NCBI GenBank assembly: GCA_913775175.1
Contig: CAJYKU010000042.1
Coordinates: forward strand, 1 to 44,334
Origin: an uncultured Pantoea sp.
GTDB taxonomy: Bacteria; Pseudomonadota; Gammaproteobacteria; Enterobacterales; Enterobacteriaceae
Direction of reading: 5' to 3'
Length of the DNA: 44,334 nucleotides
The notes beneath the pieces are model-generated. The model worked only from the letters and a program-made list of their open reading frames with translations, ran no database searches and was not told the origin of the DNA. How positions within the stretch are numbered: the stretch's first letter is position 1; the number at the start of each line of letters is the position of its first letter. The position numbers were made by a program, and so were the translations under genes. Below are positions 25,694 through 35,973 of this stretch, piece by piece.

Positions 25694-28549
25694 ATGGACA
25701 AGACATATAATCCGCAAGATATCGAGCAGCCGCTCTACGAGCACTGGGAACAGCAGGGCTATTTTAAACCCAATGGCGATACCAGCCAGGAAAGCTTTTG
25801 CATCATGATCCCGCCGCCGAATGTCACCGGCAGCTTGCATATGGGTCACGCTTTTCAGCAGACCATCATGGATACCATGATCCGCTACCAGCGTATGCAG
25901 GGTAAAAATACCCTGTGGCAGGCGGGTACTGACCACGCCGGCATCGCGACCCAGATGGTGGTTGAGCGTAAGATCGCAGCCGAAGAGGGCAAAACGCGTC
26001 AGGATTACGGTCGCGAAGCCTTTATTGATAAAATCTGGGAGTGGAAAGCAGAATCTGGCGGCACTATTACCCGTCAGATGCGCCGCCTCGGCAACTCCGT
26101 GGACTGGGAGCGTGAGCGCTTCACCATGGATGAGGGTCTCTCAAACGCAGTAAAAGAAGTGTTTGTACGTCTCTACAAAGAGAATCTGATTTATCGTGGC
26201 AAACGCCTGGTAAACTGGGACCCGAAACTGCGCACTGCAATCTCCGATCTCGAAGTAGAAAACCGCGAGAGCAAAGGTTCAATGTGGCATATCCGCTATC
26301 CGCTGGCGGATGGTGTGACCACAGCAGAAGGCAAAGATTATCTTGTGGTGGCCACCACGCGTCCGGAAACCCTGCTGGGGGACACCGGCGTTGCCGTTAA
26401 CCCGGAAGATCCACGCTATAAAGATCTGATCGGCAAAGAGCTGATCCTGCCGCTGGTTAATCGCCGTATCCCGATCGTCGGTGATGAACATGCTGATATG
26501 GAGAAAGGCACTGGCTGCGTGAAAATCACGCCAGCCCACGATTTTAATGACTATGAAGTGGGTCGTCGTCATAAGCTGCCGATGATCAACATTCTGACGT
26601 TTGATGGTGATATCCGCGCTCGTGCTGAGGTATTTGACACCAATGGTGAAGCCAGCAGCGCCTGCTCTGACGAGATCCCGGCAGAATTCCAGGGCATGGA
26701 GCGCTTTACCGCACGTAAAGCTGTGGTTGCTGCTGTGGATGCCGCAGGTCTGCTTGATGAAATTAAACCACACGATCTGACGGTGCCTTACGGCGACCGC
26801 GGCGGCGTGGTGATTGAGCCAATGCTCACCGACCAGTGGTATGTACGCACGGCTCCGCTGGCAAAAGTTGCCGTTGAAGCGGTGGAAAATGGCGATATCC
26901 AGTTTGTGCCTAAGCAGTATGAAAACATGTACTTCTCCTGGATGCGCGATATTCAGGACTGGTGCATCTCGCGGCAACTCTGGTGGGGACACCGTATCCC
27001 GGCATGGTATGACAACGATGGCAACGTCTATGTCGGCCGTACCGAAGCAGAAGTGCGTGCCGAGAATAATCTGGCTGATACTGTTGCACTGCGTCAGGAT
27101 GATGACGTGCTGGATACCTGGTTCTCCTCCGGACTCTGGACCTTTTCTACCCTGGGCTGGCCGGAAAATACCGAAGCACTGCGCACTTTCCATCCTACCA
27201 GCGTGCTGGTCAGCGGCTTCGATATTATCTTCTTCTGGATCGCCCGCATGATCATGCTGACCATGCACTTTATCAAAGATGAAAATGGCAAGCCGCAGGT
27301 GCCATTTAAGACCGTCTATATGACCGGCCTGATCCGTGATGAAGAGGGGCAGAAGATGTCGAAGTCGAAAGGCAACGTCATCGATCCGCTCGATATGGTG
27401 GATGGGATTTCGCTCGAAGATCTGCTGGAAAAGCGTACCGGCAATATGATGCAGCCGCAGCTGGCAGAGAAAATCCGCAAGCGCACCGAAAAGCAGTTCC
27501 CGGACGGTATTGTGCCATCAGGTACTGATGCTCTGCGCTTTACCCTGGCGGCACTGGCGTCAACGGGTCGTGATATCAACTGGGATATGAAGCGCCTCGA
27601 AGGGTACCGCAACTTCTGTAACAAGCTGTGGAACGCCAGCCGCTTTGTACTGATGAACACCGAAGATCAGGATTGTAGTCAGCATGGTGGCGAGCTCAGG
27701 CTGTCGCTGGCGGATCGCTGGATCCTGAGCGAGTTCAACCGCACCGTGAAGGCGTATCGCGAAGCGCTGGATAGCTATCGTTTTGATATCGCTGCCAACA
27801 TTCTCTATGACTTCACCTGGAACCAGTTCTGTGACTGGTATCTGGAGCTGACCAAACCCGTGATGAACAGCGGAAGCGAAGCGGAGCTGCGCGGTACACG
27901 TAACACGCTGGTAAGCGTGCTGGAAGCGCTGCTGCGTCTTGCGCACCCTATCATTCCGTTTATTACGGAAACAATCTGGCAGCGCGTTAAGGTGCTGAAG
28001 AACATCGACAGCGATACCATCATGCTGCAGCCATTCCCGCAGTATGACGCAGCCAAAGAAGATGCTGCGGCACAGGCTGATATCGAATGGATGAAGCAGG
28101 CGATTGTCGCGGTACGTAATATCCGTGCCGAAATGAACATCGCGCCAAGCAAACCGCTGGATGTCCTGCTGCGTGACTGCTCTGCCGCGGCGCAGCGCCG
28201 GGTTGAAGAGAACCGCAATTTCCTCTCCCGCCTGGCACGCCTGGCGAGCCTGACCATCCTGCCTGCCGGAGATAAAGGGCCGGTTTCTGTAACCAAAATC
28301 GTTGAGGGCGCAGAGCTGCTGATCCCGATGGCTGACCTGGTTAACAAAGAGGCTGAGCTGGAGCGTCTGGCGAAAGAGTTGCTGAAGCTGGATGTGGAGA
28401 TTGAGAAGATCCAGACCAAGCTCGCGAACGAAGGCTTTGTATCGCGTGCCCCGGAAGCGGTGGTTGCGAAAGAGCGCGAGCGCGTGGCTGAGCTGGAGCA
28501 GTCGAAAGCAAAACTGATTGAACAGCAGGGCGTAATTGCGGCATTGTAA
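25694..28549 (+). CDS. valS: ValS, valyl-tRNA synthetase
   Basis: A 951-residue class Ia aminoacyl-tRNA synthetase, the E. coli length. It charges tRNA-Val with valine. The HIGH-type motif is [13 protein letters not shown] (about 42-54), the editing domain (about 190-340) includes [15 protein letters not shown], and the KMSKS loop is [10 protein letters not shown] near 553-562. The anticodon-binding helices and a C-terminal coiled coil ([22 protein letters not shown]) close the protein. Several long open frames on the opposite strand within it are shadows of its codon bias. Confidence 0.97.
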   Translation: MDKTYNPQDIEQPLYEHWEQQGYFKPNGDTSQESFCIMIPPPNVTGSLHMGHAFQQTIMDTMIRYQRMQGKNTLWQAGTDHAGIATQMVVERKIAAEEGKTRQDYGREAFIDKIWEWKAESGGTITRQMRRLGNSVDWERERFTMDEGLSNAVKEVFVRLYKENLIYRGKRLVNWDPKLRTAISDLEVENRESKGSMWHIRYPLADGVTTAEGKDYLVVATTRPETLLGDTGVAVNPEDPRYKDLIGKELILPLVNRRIPIVGDEHADMEKGTGCVKITPAHDFNDYEVGRRHKLPMINILTFDGDIRARAEVFDTNGEASSACSDEIPAEFQGMERFTARKAVVAAVDAAGLLDEIKPHDLTVPYGDRGGVVIEPMLTDQWYVRTAPLAKVAVEAVENGDIQFVPKQYENMYFSWMRDIQDWCISRQLWWGHRIPAWYDNDGNVYVGRTEAEVRAENNLADTVALRQDDDVLDTWFSSGLWTFSTLGWPENTEALRTFHPTSVLVSGFDIIFFWIARMIMLTMHFIKDENGKPQVPFKTVYMTGLIRDEEGQKMSKSKGNVIDPLDMVDGISLEDLLEKRTGNMMQPQLAEKIRKRTEKQFPDGIVPSGTDALRFTLAALASTGRDINWDMKRLEGYRNFCNKLWNASRFVLMNTEDQDCSQHGGELRLSLADRWILSEFNRTVKAYREALDSYRFDIAANILYDFTWNQFCDWYLELTKPVMNSGSEAELRGTRNTLVSVLEALLRLAHPIIPFITETIWQRVKVLKNIDSDTIMLQPFPQYDAAKEDAAAQADIEWMKQAIVAVRNIRAEMNIAPSKPLDVLLRDCSAAAQRRVEENRNFLSRLARLASLTILPAGDKGPVSVTKIVEGAELLIPMADLVNKEAELERLAKELLKLDVEIEKIQTKLANEGFVSRAPEAVVAKERERVAELEQSKAKLIEQQGVIAAL

Positions 28550-28575
28550 GCGCATCAGACCTGCTTTTTAATCGA

Positions 28576-28598
28576 AGCCGGGCACTGCCCGGCTTTTT
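28576..28598 (+). terminator. Rho-independent terminator of the pepA-holC-valS region
   Basis: AGCCGGGC (28576-28583) pairs with GCCCGGCT (28587-28594) with a three-base loop and a following T-run. It lies 27 bases after the valS stop. Confidence 0.92.
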
Positions 28599-28615
28599 GC
28601 TATCGGAATCCAGCC

Positions 28616-29161
28616 ATGTCTACCATGCCCTTACTGAATCTGCAGCTTCGCCCAATCCGCGCCGCCGATAATCCGCCGATCGCGCAGGTGATCCGCACAG
28701 TATCAGCTGAATTTGGCCTGACAGCAGATAAGGGCTATACCGTCGCCGATCCTGACCTGGATCAGCTGTTTGAGCTTTACAGCACACCGGGCAGCGCCTA
28801 CTGGGTTGTCGAGCTGGAGGGAAAGGTGGTGGGCGGTGGCGGTATCGCTCCGCTGGCGTGCAGCGAGCCCGATCTCTGCGAGCTGCAAAAAATGTATTTT
28901 CTGCCGCAGGTGCGTGGACTCGGACTGGCACGTGAGCTGGCACTGCGTGCCATGGATCACGCCTGTGCACAGGGCTTTCGGCGCTGCTATCTGGAGACCA
29001 CCGCCAGTCTGACGCAGGCTATCAGACTCTATGAGTCACTGGGTTTTAAGCATATCGACAGCGCAATGGGCTGCACCGGGCATGTGGATTGTGAAGTTCG
29101 TATGCTGAGAAAGCTGGATGAGACTCCCGCCCTCACCCGGCTATTCCCTGCCAGCGAATAG
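28616..29161 (+). CDS. yjgM: YjgM, GNAT family acetyltransferase
   Basis: A 181-residue GNAT acetyltransferase very like E. coli YjgM. The phrases [46 protein letters not shown] and the acetyl-CoA loop [11 protein letters not shown] are all present, followed by [11 protein letters not shown] and [13 protein letters not shown] near the end. The acceptor substrate is not established. About 15 residues after the usual end ([13 protein letters not shown]) are extra compared with E. coli. It starts just after the valS terminator and converges on miaE, with 12 bases between the stops. Confidence 0.9.
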   Translation: MSTMPLLNLQLRPIRAADNPPIAQVIRTVSAEFGLTADKGYTVADPDLDQLFELYSTPGSAYWVVELEGKVVGGGGIAPLACSEPDLCELQKMYFLPQVRGLGLARELALRAMDHACAQGFRRCYLETTASLTQAIRLYESLGFKHIDSAMGCTGHVDCEVRMLRKLDETPALTRLFPASE

Positions 29162-29173
29162 TCTCAGCAGGCG

Positions 29174-29935
29174 CTACAGCGCCGGTACGCCGCTGTGAAA
29201 CCGCAGTTCGCTGTCTGGCGTTGTAATCAGCCGCGCTTCTGCCACGCCGATCGCCTGTACACGTGGGGCGATATCGCCGGGCGACACCTGCGCGGCCAGC
29301 GCCAGATAATCCTGATAGTGGCGCGCTTCCGAACGCAGCAGCGAGAGATAAAACTTCTCCAGCTGCGCATCCAGGTAGGGTGCCAGACTGGCAAAGCGCT
29401 CACAGGAGCGCGCTTCAATATAGGCACCGCAGATCAGTTTATCCACCAGCGTATCAGGCTCATGGGTAGTGACTTCACGCAGTAGCGCTTTGGCATAACG
29501 GCTGGCAGTGATTTTTTCATAGACCAGACCGCGCGCCTGCATAATTTCCCATACCTGATAAAAGTGATGCAGCTCCTCTTTAATCAGCAGCACCATCTTC
29601 TCAACCATCTCATCTGCCCACGGCAGTTCATTGCGCACGATAATGCTTTTGGTCAGATTTTTATGTGCGTGAATAAAATCGCTACTGTGATGTTCACCAA
29701 ATACAAACGCTTCATAAGGCGTCAGCCAGGAGAGAACAAGATCGCCACTCGGCTTATCTGCCACATATTTACGGATCAGCCAGACGGCGGTCTGTGCAGC
29801 TTTCAGCTCACATACCATATGATCGGTGAGTAGTAGCGTCAGATTTTCCGGCTTACGGGCTTCCTGGATCCACGCGTCAGGCGTGCGGCAGTGCAGAAAC
29901 GCATAAATGGGTGCTAACAGCGAGGCGTAATTCAT
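29174..29935 (-). CDS. miaE: MiaE, tRNA 2-methylthio-N6-isopentenyl adenosine hydroxylase
   Basis: A 253-residue ferritin-like di-iron monooxygenase that hydroxylates the isopentenyl group of ms2i6A at position 37 of tRNAs reading U-starting codons, giving ms2io6A. It uses O2, so the modification also reports aerobic growth. Di-iron ligands are visible in LTDHMVCELKAAQTA, LLIKEELHHFYQV, AYIEARSCERF and LLRSEARHYQDY. It is present in Salmonella and many enterobacteria but missing from E. coli K-12. It lies downstream of rraB on the same strand, separated by a terminator hairpin. Confidence 0.95.
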   Translation of the reverse strand: MNYASLLAPIYAFLHCRTPDAWIQEARKPENLTLLLTDHMVCELKAAQTAVWLIRKYVADKPSGDLVLSWLTPYEAFVFGEHHSSDFIHAHKNLTKSIIVRNELPWADEMVEKMVLLIKEELHHFYQVWEIMQARGLVYEKITASRYAKALLREVTTHEPDTLVDKLICGAYIEARSCERFASLAPYLDAQLEKFYLSLLRSEARHYQDYLALAAQVSPGDIAPRVQAIGVAEARLITTPDSELRFHSGVPAL

Positions 29936-29950
29936 TAACGGTCTTGGCTA

Positions 29951-29980
29951 TAAGAAAAAGAGCGGGCGGCGAACCGCCCG
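29951..29980 (-). terminator. Terminator of rraB
   Basis: CGGGCGG (29963-29969) pairs with CCGCCCG (29974-29980) with a four-base loop; on the minus strand the stem is followed by CTCTTTTTCTT. It lies just after the rraB stop. Confidence 0.8.
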
Positions 29981-29986
29981 ACAGGA

Positions 29987-30418
29987 TCAGTGACGAGTAC
30001 GGCTATCTTCACCTTCATCGGTGAAGTCGCTATCTTCGTCGTCTTCATCATCATCTTCGGCATTGGGATCTTCGAAGTAGGTACCCCAGCCATCATAATC
30101 GACGTTGTATTTACCAATCAGATTAACCAGCTGTTCGACCTGCGCATCAATCAGCTCCGGATTCAGCGCAGATTCACTCAGAATATCGACACACATTACT
30201 TTGGTGCCATCTTCCAGCTCCAGCTCTTCCGGCTCGGTAACCTCATAACCCAGCTTAAAAGCATCAACCGCCGCTTTCTCCAGTGAGTCGAAGTTGTTGC
30301 AGGAGAGATGATGTTCAATGGTGTAAAGCGCATCCGGATCGCTGCCGTCATCCAGCAACTCTTCAATGATTAGCCGCGTCTCTTCGCGCTGTTCTTCCAG
30401 CAATGCTTCGTATGCCAT
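29987..30418 (-). CDS. rraB: RraB, regulator of RNase E activity
   Basis: A 143-residue acidic protein that binds RNase E and changes the makeup of the degradosome. It begins [20 protein letters not shown] with a start at 30418; a 30-codon upstream extension has no family likeness. The body matches E. coli RraB (YjgD), including [27 protein letters not shown] and [13 protein letters not shown]. The tail is a run of Asp and Glu ([11 protein letters not shown]). It is divergent from argI. Confidence 0.94.
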   Translation of the reverse strand: MAYEALLEEQREETRLIIEELLDDGSDPDALYTIEHHLSCNNFDSLEKAAVDAFKLGYEVTEPEELELEDGTKVMCVDILSESALNPELIDAQVEQLVNLIGKYNVDYDGWGTYFEDPNAEDDDEDDEDSDFTDEGEDSRTRH

Positions 30419-30518
30419 GGGTCTGTCCTCAAAATGGTGGCAGTGAATGCAATTATTTTCCCACACTGCCTCGCGCGCCACTACACAAAACGGAAAGTTT
30501 CTTTGCACTGGGGTTGAA

Positions 30519-30557
30519 AATGAATATTCATACGTTTAAATTGAATTTTAATTCAAT
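30519..30557 (+). promoter_or_regulatory. Paired ARG boxes (ArgR operator) upstream of argI
   Basis: Two 18-bp ARG boxes are separated by three bases, the standard spacing. The downstream box (30540-30557) is a perfect TGAAT-TTTA-ATTCA palindrome. The upstream box (30519-30536) has a perfect left half TGAAT and a weaker right half. Hexameric ArgR with arginine should bind here and repress argI; the boxes lie within 25-65 bases of the start codon, overlapping the promoter. Confidence 0.88.
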
Positions 30558-30580
30558 AATCCCGGCTTACGGAGCAAAGC

Positions 30581-31588
30581 ATGAGCCAGCTATACTCAAA
30601 ACATTTTCTGCGTTTACTGGATTTTACACCAGCGGAGATCGGCAGCCTGCTGGCGCTGGCCGCTGAATTAAAACAGGCAAAAAAAAGCGGCAGTGAGACC
30701 CGCTACCTGACTGGCAAAAATATTGCGCTCATCTTCGAAAAAGATTCGACCCGTACCCGTTGCTCTTTCGAAGTTGCCGCTTACGATCAGGGTGCCGGCG
30801 TGACCTATCTTGGTCCGAACGGCAGTCAGATTGGACATAAAGAGTCGATGAAAGATACCGCGCGCGTGCTGGGGCGTCTCTATGACGCAATTCAGTATCG
30901 TGGTTATGGCCAGGAGCTGGTTGAGACGCTGGCGCAGCACGCTGGCGTGCCGGTGTGGAACGGTCTGACTGATGAGTTTCATCCTACTCAGCTGCTGGCC
31001 GATCTGCTGACCATGCAGGAACAGTTGCCGGCTAAGGCGCTCAGCGAAATGACGCTGGTGTATGTGGGTGATGCACGTAACAACATGGGCAACAGTATGC
31101 TGGAAGCGGCAGCGCTGACCGGACTCGATTTGCGCCTGGTGGCGCCAGAGGCCTGCTGGCCGGACGCTGCACTGGTGGAGGCGTGCCGTACGGCGGCCAG
31201 AGAGACCGGTGGCAAAATCACCCTGACCGAAGATATTGCCGCAGGGGTACAGGGAGCAGATTTTATCTATACCGATGTCTGGGTCTCAATGGGAGAAGCA
31301 AAATCGGTATGGGAAGAGCGTATTGCTCTGCTGCGTGACTATCAGGTCAATAGTGCGATGCTCGCGCTTACCGGTAATCCACAGGTAAAATTCCTGCACT
31401 GTCTGCCCGCTTTTCACGATGATAAAACCACGCTGGGCCAGCAGATGGCGACACAGTATGGCCTGAACCAGGGGATGGAAGTCAGCGATGAGGTGTTTGA
31501 ATCTGACCATAGCGTGGTATTCGATCAGGCAGAAAATCGTATGCATACCATTAAAGCGGTAATGGTTGCGACCCTGGCACAGCGCTGA
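30581..31588 (+). CDS. argI: ArgI, ornithine carbamoyltransferase
   Basis: A 335-residue enzyme that makes citrulline from ornithine and carbamoyl phosphate, the sixth step of arginine synthesis. It acts as a cytoplasmic trimer. The carbamoyl-phosphate loop [20 protein letters not shown], and the ornithine-binding [10 protein letters not shown] loop (catalytic Cys) are intact, as is WVSMGEA. GGAG lies ahead of the ATG. Regulation by arginine is supported by the ARG boxes upstream. It sits next to pyrBI, which competes for the same carbamoyl phosphate. Confidence 0.96.
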   Translation: MSQLYSKHFLRLLDFTPAEIGSLLALAAELKQAKKSGSETRYLTGKNIALIFEKDSTRTRCSFEVAAYDQGAGVTYLGPNGSQIGHKESMKDTARVLGRLYDAIQYRGYGQELVETLAQHAGVPVWNGLTDEFHPTQLLADLLTMQEQLPAKALSEMTLVYVGDARNNMGNSMLEAAALTGLDLRLVAPEACWPDAALVEACRTAARETGGKITLTEDIAAGVQGADFIYTDVWVSMGEAKSVWEERIALLRDYQVNSAMLALTGNPQVKFLHCLPAFHDDKTTLGQQMATQYGLNQGMEVSDEVFESDHSVVFDQAENRMHTIKAVMVATLAQR

Positions 31589-31607
31589 GCAAACGTTTAC
31601 TTTACGC

Positions 31608-31635
31608 TTGCTGAGTGCGGATGAATGCGTATAAT
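31608..31635 (+). promoter_or_regulatory. pyrBI promoter
   Basis: A TTGCTG -35 box (31608-31613) and a TATAAT -10 box (31630-31635) are separated by 16 bases. The leader ORF starts 25 bases after the -10 box. Confidence 0.85.
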
Positions 31636-31659
31636 TCGGCTCACTTTGCCGGAGGAAAT

Positions 31660-31929
31660 ATGCAACAGCGCCAGCCACACTTTGCCGCTCCCGACCGCCT
31701 GAACGCAGTCGGCACCGCTGTTTCCTGCCGTCAGCCACTGATTGCCATCAAGCCCCCTTCCTGGGGGCTTTTTTTTGTTCGCCATCCGGCAGCGCTGAGG
31801 AGAGAGATATGGCCAACCCGCTATACCGTAAGCACATCATTTCAATTAACGATCTCAACCGTAATGAGCTGGAGCTGGTACTGCACACCGCTGCCCGTCT
31901 TAAAGCATCACCTCAGCCGGAGTTGCTAA
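31660..31929 (+). CDS. pyrL: pyrBI leader peptide reading frame (pyrL-like)
   Basis: The ATG has a strong ribosome-binding site (GGAGGAAAT) and lies between the pyrB promoter and the attenuator, as pyrL does in E. coli. There, when UTP is scarce, RNA polymerase lags, the leader ribosome catches up and blocks the terminator hairpin. Here the 89-codon frame reads through the attenuator and ends 121 bases inside pyrB in another frame, longer than in E. coli (44 codons). The peptide sequence itself ([15 protein letters not shown] and on) is unlike E. coli PyrL, and the leader is poorer in U-runs. Confidence 0.65.
   Translation: MQQRQPHFAAPDRLNAVGTAVSCRQPLIAIKPPSWGLFFVRHPAALRREIWPTRYTVSTSFQLTISTVMSWSWYCTPLPVLKHHLSRSC
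31750..31776 (+). terminator. pyrBI attenuator
   Basis: AAGCCCCC (31750-31757) pairs with GGGGGCTT (31763-31770) across a five-base loop, followed by a continuous T-run to 31776. It lies inside the leader ORF and 32 bases before pyrB. Confidence 0.93.
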
Positions 31930-32744
31930 AGCACAAGGTTATTGCCAGCTGCTTCTTTGAAGCCTCTACCCGTACCCGCCTCTCATTTGAAACGGCTATG
32001 CATCGTCTGGGCGCATCCGTGGTGGGGTTTGCCGACGGCAGTAATACCTCACTGGGCAAAAAAGGGGAAACGCTGGCGGATACCATCTCAGTGATTGGCA
32101 CCTATGTTGATGCCATTGTGATGCGCCATCCACAGGAGGGCGCAGCTCGCCTGGCAACTGAGTTTTCCGGCGGCATCCCCATTCTTAATGCAGGCGACGG
32201 CGCTAACCAGCACCCGACGCAGACTCTGCTTGATCTCTTTACTATTCGTGAAACTCAGCAGCGGCTCGATAACCTGAATGTGGCGATGGTTGGCGATCTC
32301 AAGTATGGGCGTACCGTGCACTCACTGACACAGGCGCTGGCAAAATTCAGCGGCAACCGGTTCTATTTTATCGCACCGAATGCGCTGGCGATGCCAGCCT
32401 ATATCACCGATATGCTGGATGAACAGAACATTGTCTGGACCTGTCACGACACCATTGAAGAGGTGATGCCGGAGCTCGATATTCTCTATATGACGCGCGT
32501 GCAGAAAGAGCGGCTTGATCCTTCAGAGTATGCCAATGTCAAAGCACAGTTTATTCTGCGTGCCGCCGATCTGCAGGGCGCCCGTGAGCATATGAAGGTG
32601 CTGCATCCCCTGCCGCGCGTAGATGAGATCACCACCGATGTCGACAGCACACCGCACGCCTGGTATTTCCAGCAGGCTGGAAACGGCATCTTCGCCCGCC
32701 AGGCACTTCTGGCACTGGTACTGAATAGCGAACTGGCAGCGTAA
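31809..32744 (+). CDS. pyrB: PyrB, aspartate carbamoyltransferase catalytic subunit
   Basis: A 311-residue catalytic chain of aspartate transcarbamoylase, which commits carbamoyl phosphate to pyrimidine synthesis. The carbamoyl-phosphate loop [40 protein letters not shown] and HPLPRVDEI are all present, with Ser and Lys of the 80s loop in [10 protein letters not shown]. It forms the 2C3:3R2 holoenzyme with PyrI, encoded 10 bases downstream. Expression is controlled by the upstream attenuator. GAGGAGAGAG precedes the ATG. Confidence 0.97.
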   Translation: MANPLYRKHIISINDLNRNELELVLHTAARLKASPQPELLKHKVIASCFFEASTRTRLSFETAMHRLGASVVGFADGSNTSLGKKGETLADTISVIGTYVDAIVMRHPQEGAARLATEFSGGIPILNAGDGANQHPTQTLLDLFTIRETQQRLDNLNVAMVGDLKYGRTVHSLTQALAKFSGNRFYFIAPNALAMPAYITDMLDEQNIVWTCHDTIEEVMPELDILYMTRVQKERLDPSEYANVKAQFILRAADLQGAREHMKVLHPLPRVDEITTDVDSTPHAWYFQQAGNGIFARQALLALVLNSELAA

Positions 32745-32754
32745 GGAGCAGATC

Positions 32755-33219
32755 ATGACTCAGGATAATAAACTGCAGGTAGAAGCGATCAAACGCGGTA
32801 CGGTGATCGATCATATTCCGGCACATATCGGCTTTAAGCTGTTATCGCTGTTTCGTCTGACGGAAACCGATCAGCGTATCACTATTGGTCTGAACCTGCC
32901 TTCCGGTGAGATGGGACGCAAGGATCTGATCAAAATCGAGAACACGTTTCTTACTGACGATCAGGTAAACCAGCTGGCAGTCTATGCGCCACACGCCACC
33001 GTTAATCGTATTGATGATTATGAAGTTGTGGCCAAGATCGCGCCGACGCTACCGGATCGTATTGAGCGGGTGCTGACCTGTCCCAACAGCAACTGTATCA
33101 GCCGCAGTGAGCCGGTACTTTCCAGCTTTAGCGTCAGACAGCGGGCGGATGACGTACACCTGCAGTGCAAATATTGCGAGAAGTCATTTGCGCGCCATGT
33201 GGTGCTGGGTCACTGGTAA
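32755..33219 (+). CDS. pyrI: PyrI, aspartate carbamoyltransferase regulatory subunit
   Basis: A 154-residue regulatory chain that binds CTP, UTP or ATP and transmits allosteric control to PyrB. The nucleotide-binding N-terminus shows [22 protein letters not shown], and the zinc site is formed by four Cys: LTCPNSNCI and [16 protein letters not shown] lies upstream of the ATG. Length and order match E. coli. Confidence 0.97.
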   Translation: MTQDNKLQVEAIKRGTVIDHIPAHIGFKLLSLFRLTETDQRITIGLNLPSGEMGRKDLIKIENTFLTDDQVNQLAVYAPHATVNRIDDYEVVAKIAPTLPDRIERVLTCPNSNCISRSEPVLSSFSVRQRADDVHLQCKYCEKSFARHVVLGHW

Positions 33220-33296
33220 TCGTTGCCCCGCTCCCTATAATGGAACGATCGTTTTTGCGGTAAGCCCCGGCAGCCGCGCACTTAAAAGGAGAAATA

Positions 33297-33683
33297 ATGT
33301 CTCGCGAAATCAGTACTGAAAAAGCACCGGCCGCTATTGGCCCCTACGTGCAGGGCGTGGATCTCGGCAGCATGATTATCACCTCAGGCCAGATCCCGGT
33401 CGATCCCGCTACCGGTCAGGTTGCCGATGATGTCGCCGCACAGGCGCGTCAGTCGCTGGAAAATGTTAAAGCCATTGTTGAGGCTGCAGGGCTGCAGGTT
33501 GGCGACATTGTCAAAACCACGGTATTTGTGAAAGATCTGAATGACTTCGCCACCGTGAATGCGACCTATGAAGCTTTTTTCACTGAGCATCAGGCACATT
33601 TTCCTGCACGCTCCTGTGTGGAAGTTGCGCGTCTGCCGAAAGATGTCAAAATTGAGATTGAAGCGATCGCCGTGCGTCGTTAA
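33297..33683 (+). CDS. ridA: RidA, enamine/imine deaminase
   Basis: A 128-residue trimeric protein of the YjgF/YER057c/UK114 family that hydrolyses reactive 2-aminoacrylate and related enamines released by PLP enzymes such as threonine dehydratase. Conserved parts include APAAIGPYVQGVDLG, SGQIPVDPATG, NVKAIVEAAGLQVGDIVKTT and the end PARSCVEVARLPKDVKIEIEA, holding the catalytic Arg. AAAGGAGAAATA is a good ribosome-binding site. It follows pyrI by 77 bases, as in E. coli. Confidence 0.96.
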   Translation: MSREISTEKAPAAIGPYVQGVDLGSMIITSGQIPVDPATGQVADDVAAQARQSLENVKAIVEAAGLQVGDIVKTTVFVKDLNDFATVNATYEAFFTEHQAHFPARSCVEVARLPKDVKIEIEAIAVRR

Positions 33684-33701
33684 CAGCACACTACCGCTCT
33701 G

Positions 33702-33729
33702 CCCTCTCTCGTCCGGGAGAGGGAGTTTT
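33702..33729 (+). terminator. Terminator after ridA
   Basis: CCCTCTC (33702-33708) pairs with GAGAGGG (33717-33723), followed shortly by four T residues. It lies 19 bases after the ridA stop. Confidence 0.72.
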
Positions 33730-33736
33730 CACTTCC

Positions 33737-33750
33737 TTGCGACAAATCAA
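33737..33750 (+). promoter_or_regulatory. Candidate FNR site upstream of nrdD
   Basis: TTGCG-ACAA-ATCAA matches eight of ten fixed positions of the FNR consensus TTGAT-N4-ATCAA. Its centre is about 92 bases before the nrdD start. FNR activation of nrdDG in anaerobic growth is established for E. coli; this site is an inference from the match. Confidence 0.4.
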
Positions 33751-33778
33751 ACCCTGCACAATTAATCCCGCCCAAAAA

Positions 33779-33825
33779 TCAATATATAGATATAAAATCA
33801 CCTGAAACGCCTATATATAGTTTAA
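33779..33825 (+). promoter_or_regulatory. Paired NrdR boxes upstream of nrdD
   Basis: Two AT-rich partial palindromes built on ATATATA (around 33780-33790 and 33811-33821) lie 31 bases apart, the three-turn spacing seen in NrdR operators of enterobacterial ribonucleotide reductase genes. NrdR with dATP would repress the operon. The second box lies just before the AAGGGATAGCT leader of nrdD. Confidence 0.75.
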
Positions 33826-33834
33826 GGGATAGCT

Positions 33835-35973
33835 ATGGCAACAGTAGTGGTGAAACGAGACGGCTGCAGAGTACCGTTCGACACGCAGCGGATTACCCGG
33901 GCGGTTTCGGCAGCGGCACAGGCTGTTGCCGATGAAGATCCTGCCTGGTGCCAGGCGATCGCGCAGCGGGTCAGCCAGCAGCTGAGCGCGCGGGCAGAGG
34001 TCGATGTTGATGAGATCCAGTGCGCCGTAGAAGAGGCATTAATGTCTGGCAATAAGCCAGCTCTGGCACGTGCCTGGATTGCGTATCGTCACGATCGCGA
34101 TCGGGCGCGTGAGCAGCGCGGCAGGCTGCATCACGCCATTCAGGGGCTGGTGGATCAGACCAACAGCGCACTGCTGCATGAAAATGCCAACAAAGATAGC
34201 AAGGTGATCCCGACGCAGCGCGATCTGCTGGCCGGTATCGTCGCTAAACATTATGCACAGCAATATCTGTTGCCCGATCATATTACAGAGGCGCACGAGC
34301 GCGGTGAGATCCACTATCACGATCTCGACTATGCCCCCTTCTTTCCGATGTTTAACTGTATGCTGATTGATCTGCGCGGCATGCTGACGCAGGGATTCAG
34401 AATGGGTAATGCGGAGATTGAATCCCCCAGATCGATCGCCACCGCTGCTGCTGTCACCGCCCAGATCATCGCCCAGGTTGCCAGCCATATTTATGGCGGC
34501 ACCACTATCAATCGTATTGATGAAGTTCTGGCTCCCTTTGTCAGGCTGAGCATGGCGAAGCATCGCCAGGTCGCTGCGGCGTGGAAAATAGCCGATGCTG
34601 AGGGCTACGCACGCGAACGCACGGAAAAAGAGTGCTATGACGCATTTCAGGCGCTGGAGTATGAGGTTAATACGCTGCACACCGCTAATGGTCAGACGCC
34701 ATTTGTCACCTTTGGATTTGGCCTGGGCACCTGTGAGGCGTCACGCATGATCCAGCAGGCGATCCTGCGCAACCGTATCGCCGGGCTGGGGAAGCATCAC
34801 AAAACCGCGATCTTTCCCAAGCTGGTCTTTGCGATTCGCAATGGCGTCAACCACCAGCCTGGTGATATTAACTACGATATCAAGCAGCTGGCACTGCGCT
34901 GCGCCAGTAAACGTATGTACCCGGATATTCTTAATTACGATCGGGTTGTGGAGATCACCGGATCGTTTAAAACTCCCATGGGTTGCCGCAGCTTTCTCAG
35001 CCTCTATGAGGAGCAGGGAGAGCAGATCCATGACGGGCGGAATAATATTGGTGTTGTCACGCTTAATCTGCCGCGTATTGCCCTGGAGGCAAAGGGCGAT
35101 GAGGCACATTTCTGGACGCTGCTTGACCAGCGCCTGATACTGGCGAAACAGGCGCTGATAACCCGCATCACCCGGCTGGAGCGCACTAAAGCCCGTGTCG
35201 CTCCGATCCTCTATATGGAGGGCGCATGTGGCGTAAGGCTTAAGGCTGATGAGGAGATTGGCGGGCTGTTTCGCCATGGACGCGCCTCAATTTCGCTTGG
35301 ATTTATCGGCCTGCATGAAACACTCAATGCGCTGAGCGGTGGCCACATTCATCCCTATGATTCACCGACGCTGCGTGCAAAGGGAGTAGAAATTGTGAAC
35401 CACCTGCGCCAGGCAACCGAAGCCTGGAAAGCTGAGAGCGGCTATGGCTTCAGTCTCTACAGCACGCCAAGCGAAAATCTCTGCGACCGCTTCTGCCGTC
35501 TTGATACCGCAGAGTTCGGCGTGGTCCCCGGCGTCACAGATAAAGGCTACTACACCAACAGCTTTCATCTCGATGTGGAAAAGCGCGTCACACCCTATGA
35601 GAAAATCGACTTTGAAGCCGCCTATCCGGCGATCGCCAGTGGTGGTTTTATCTGTTACGGCGAATATCCCAATCTGCAACATAACCTGAAAGCGCTGGAG
35701 GATGTCTGGGATTACAGCTACCACCGCGTGCCCTACTACGGCACCAATACGCCGATTGATGAGTGTTACGCCTGTGGCTTTAACGGTGAGTTCAGCTGTA
35801 GCAGCAAGGGATTTACCTGTCCGGCCTGCGGCAATCACGATCCCGACCGCGTCTCCGTAATACGTCGTGTCTGCGGCTATCTGGGCAGCCCGGACGTGCG
35901 GCCTTTTAACGCGGGTAAACAGCAGGAGGTACAGCGGCGCGTTAAACATCTGCAGAACGGATCGCCAGCATGA
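33835..35973 (+). CDS. nrdD: NrdD, anaerobic ribonucleoside-triphosphate reductase
   Basis: A 712-residue class III ribonucleotide reductase that makes dNTPs without oxygen, using formate as reductant. An ATP-cone (1-95; VVVKRDGCRVPFDTQRI) regulates activity. The core follows, and near the end a four-Cys zinc site (CYACGFNGEFSCSS and CPACG) precedes the glycyl-radical loop RRVCGYLGSPDVRPF, in which the Gly is the radical carrier. NrdG, encoded with a four-base overlap, installs the radical. Upstream NrdR boxes and a possible FNR site fit its known control. Confidence 0.97.
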   Translation: MATVVVKRDGCRVPFDTQRITRAVSAAAQAVADEDPAWCQAIAQRVSQQLSARAEVDVDEIQCAVEEALMSGNKPALARAWIAYRHDRDRAREQRGRLHHAIQGLVDQTNSALLHENANKDSKVIPTQRDLLAGIVAKHYAQQYLLPDHITEAHERGEIHYHDLDYAPFFPMFNCMLIDLRGMLTQGFRMGNAEIESPRSIATAAAVTAQIIAQVASHIYGGTTINRIDEVLAPFVRLSMAKHRQVAAAWKIADAEGYARERTEKECYDAFQALEYEVNTLHTANGQTPFVTFGFGLGTCEASRMIQQAILRNRIAGLGKHHKTAIFPKLVFAIRNGVNHQPGDINYDIKQLALRCASKRMYPDILNYDRVVEITGSFKTPMGCRSFLSLYEEQGEQIHDGRNNIGVVTLNLPRIALEAKGDEAHFWTLLDQRLILAKQALITRITRLERTKARVAPILYMEGACGVRLKADEEIGGLFRHGRASISLGFIGLHETLNALSGGHIHPYDSPTLRAKGVEIVNHLRQATEAWKAESGYGFSLYSTPSENLCDRFCRLDTAEFGVVPGVTDKGYYTNSFHLDVEKRVTPYEKIDFEAAYPAIASGGFICYGEYPNLQHNLKALEDVWDYSYHRVPYYGTNTPIDECYACGFNGEFSCSSKGFTCPACGNHDPDRVSVIRRVCGYLGSPDVRPFNAGKQQEVQRRVKHLQNGSPA

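Noticed and set aside
25960..28555. Long open frames on the minus strand inside valS (up to 331 codons).
   Set aside because: They overlap a fully supported valS, have no family motifs, and are the usual shadow frames of a GC-rich, codon-biased gene.
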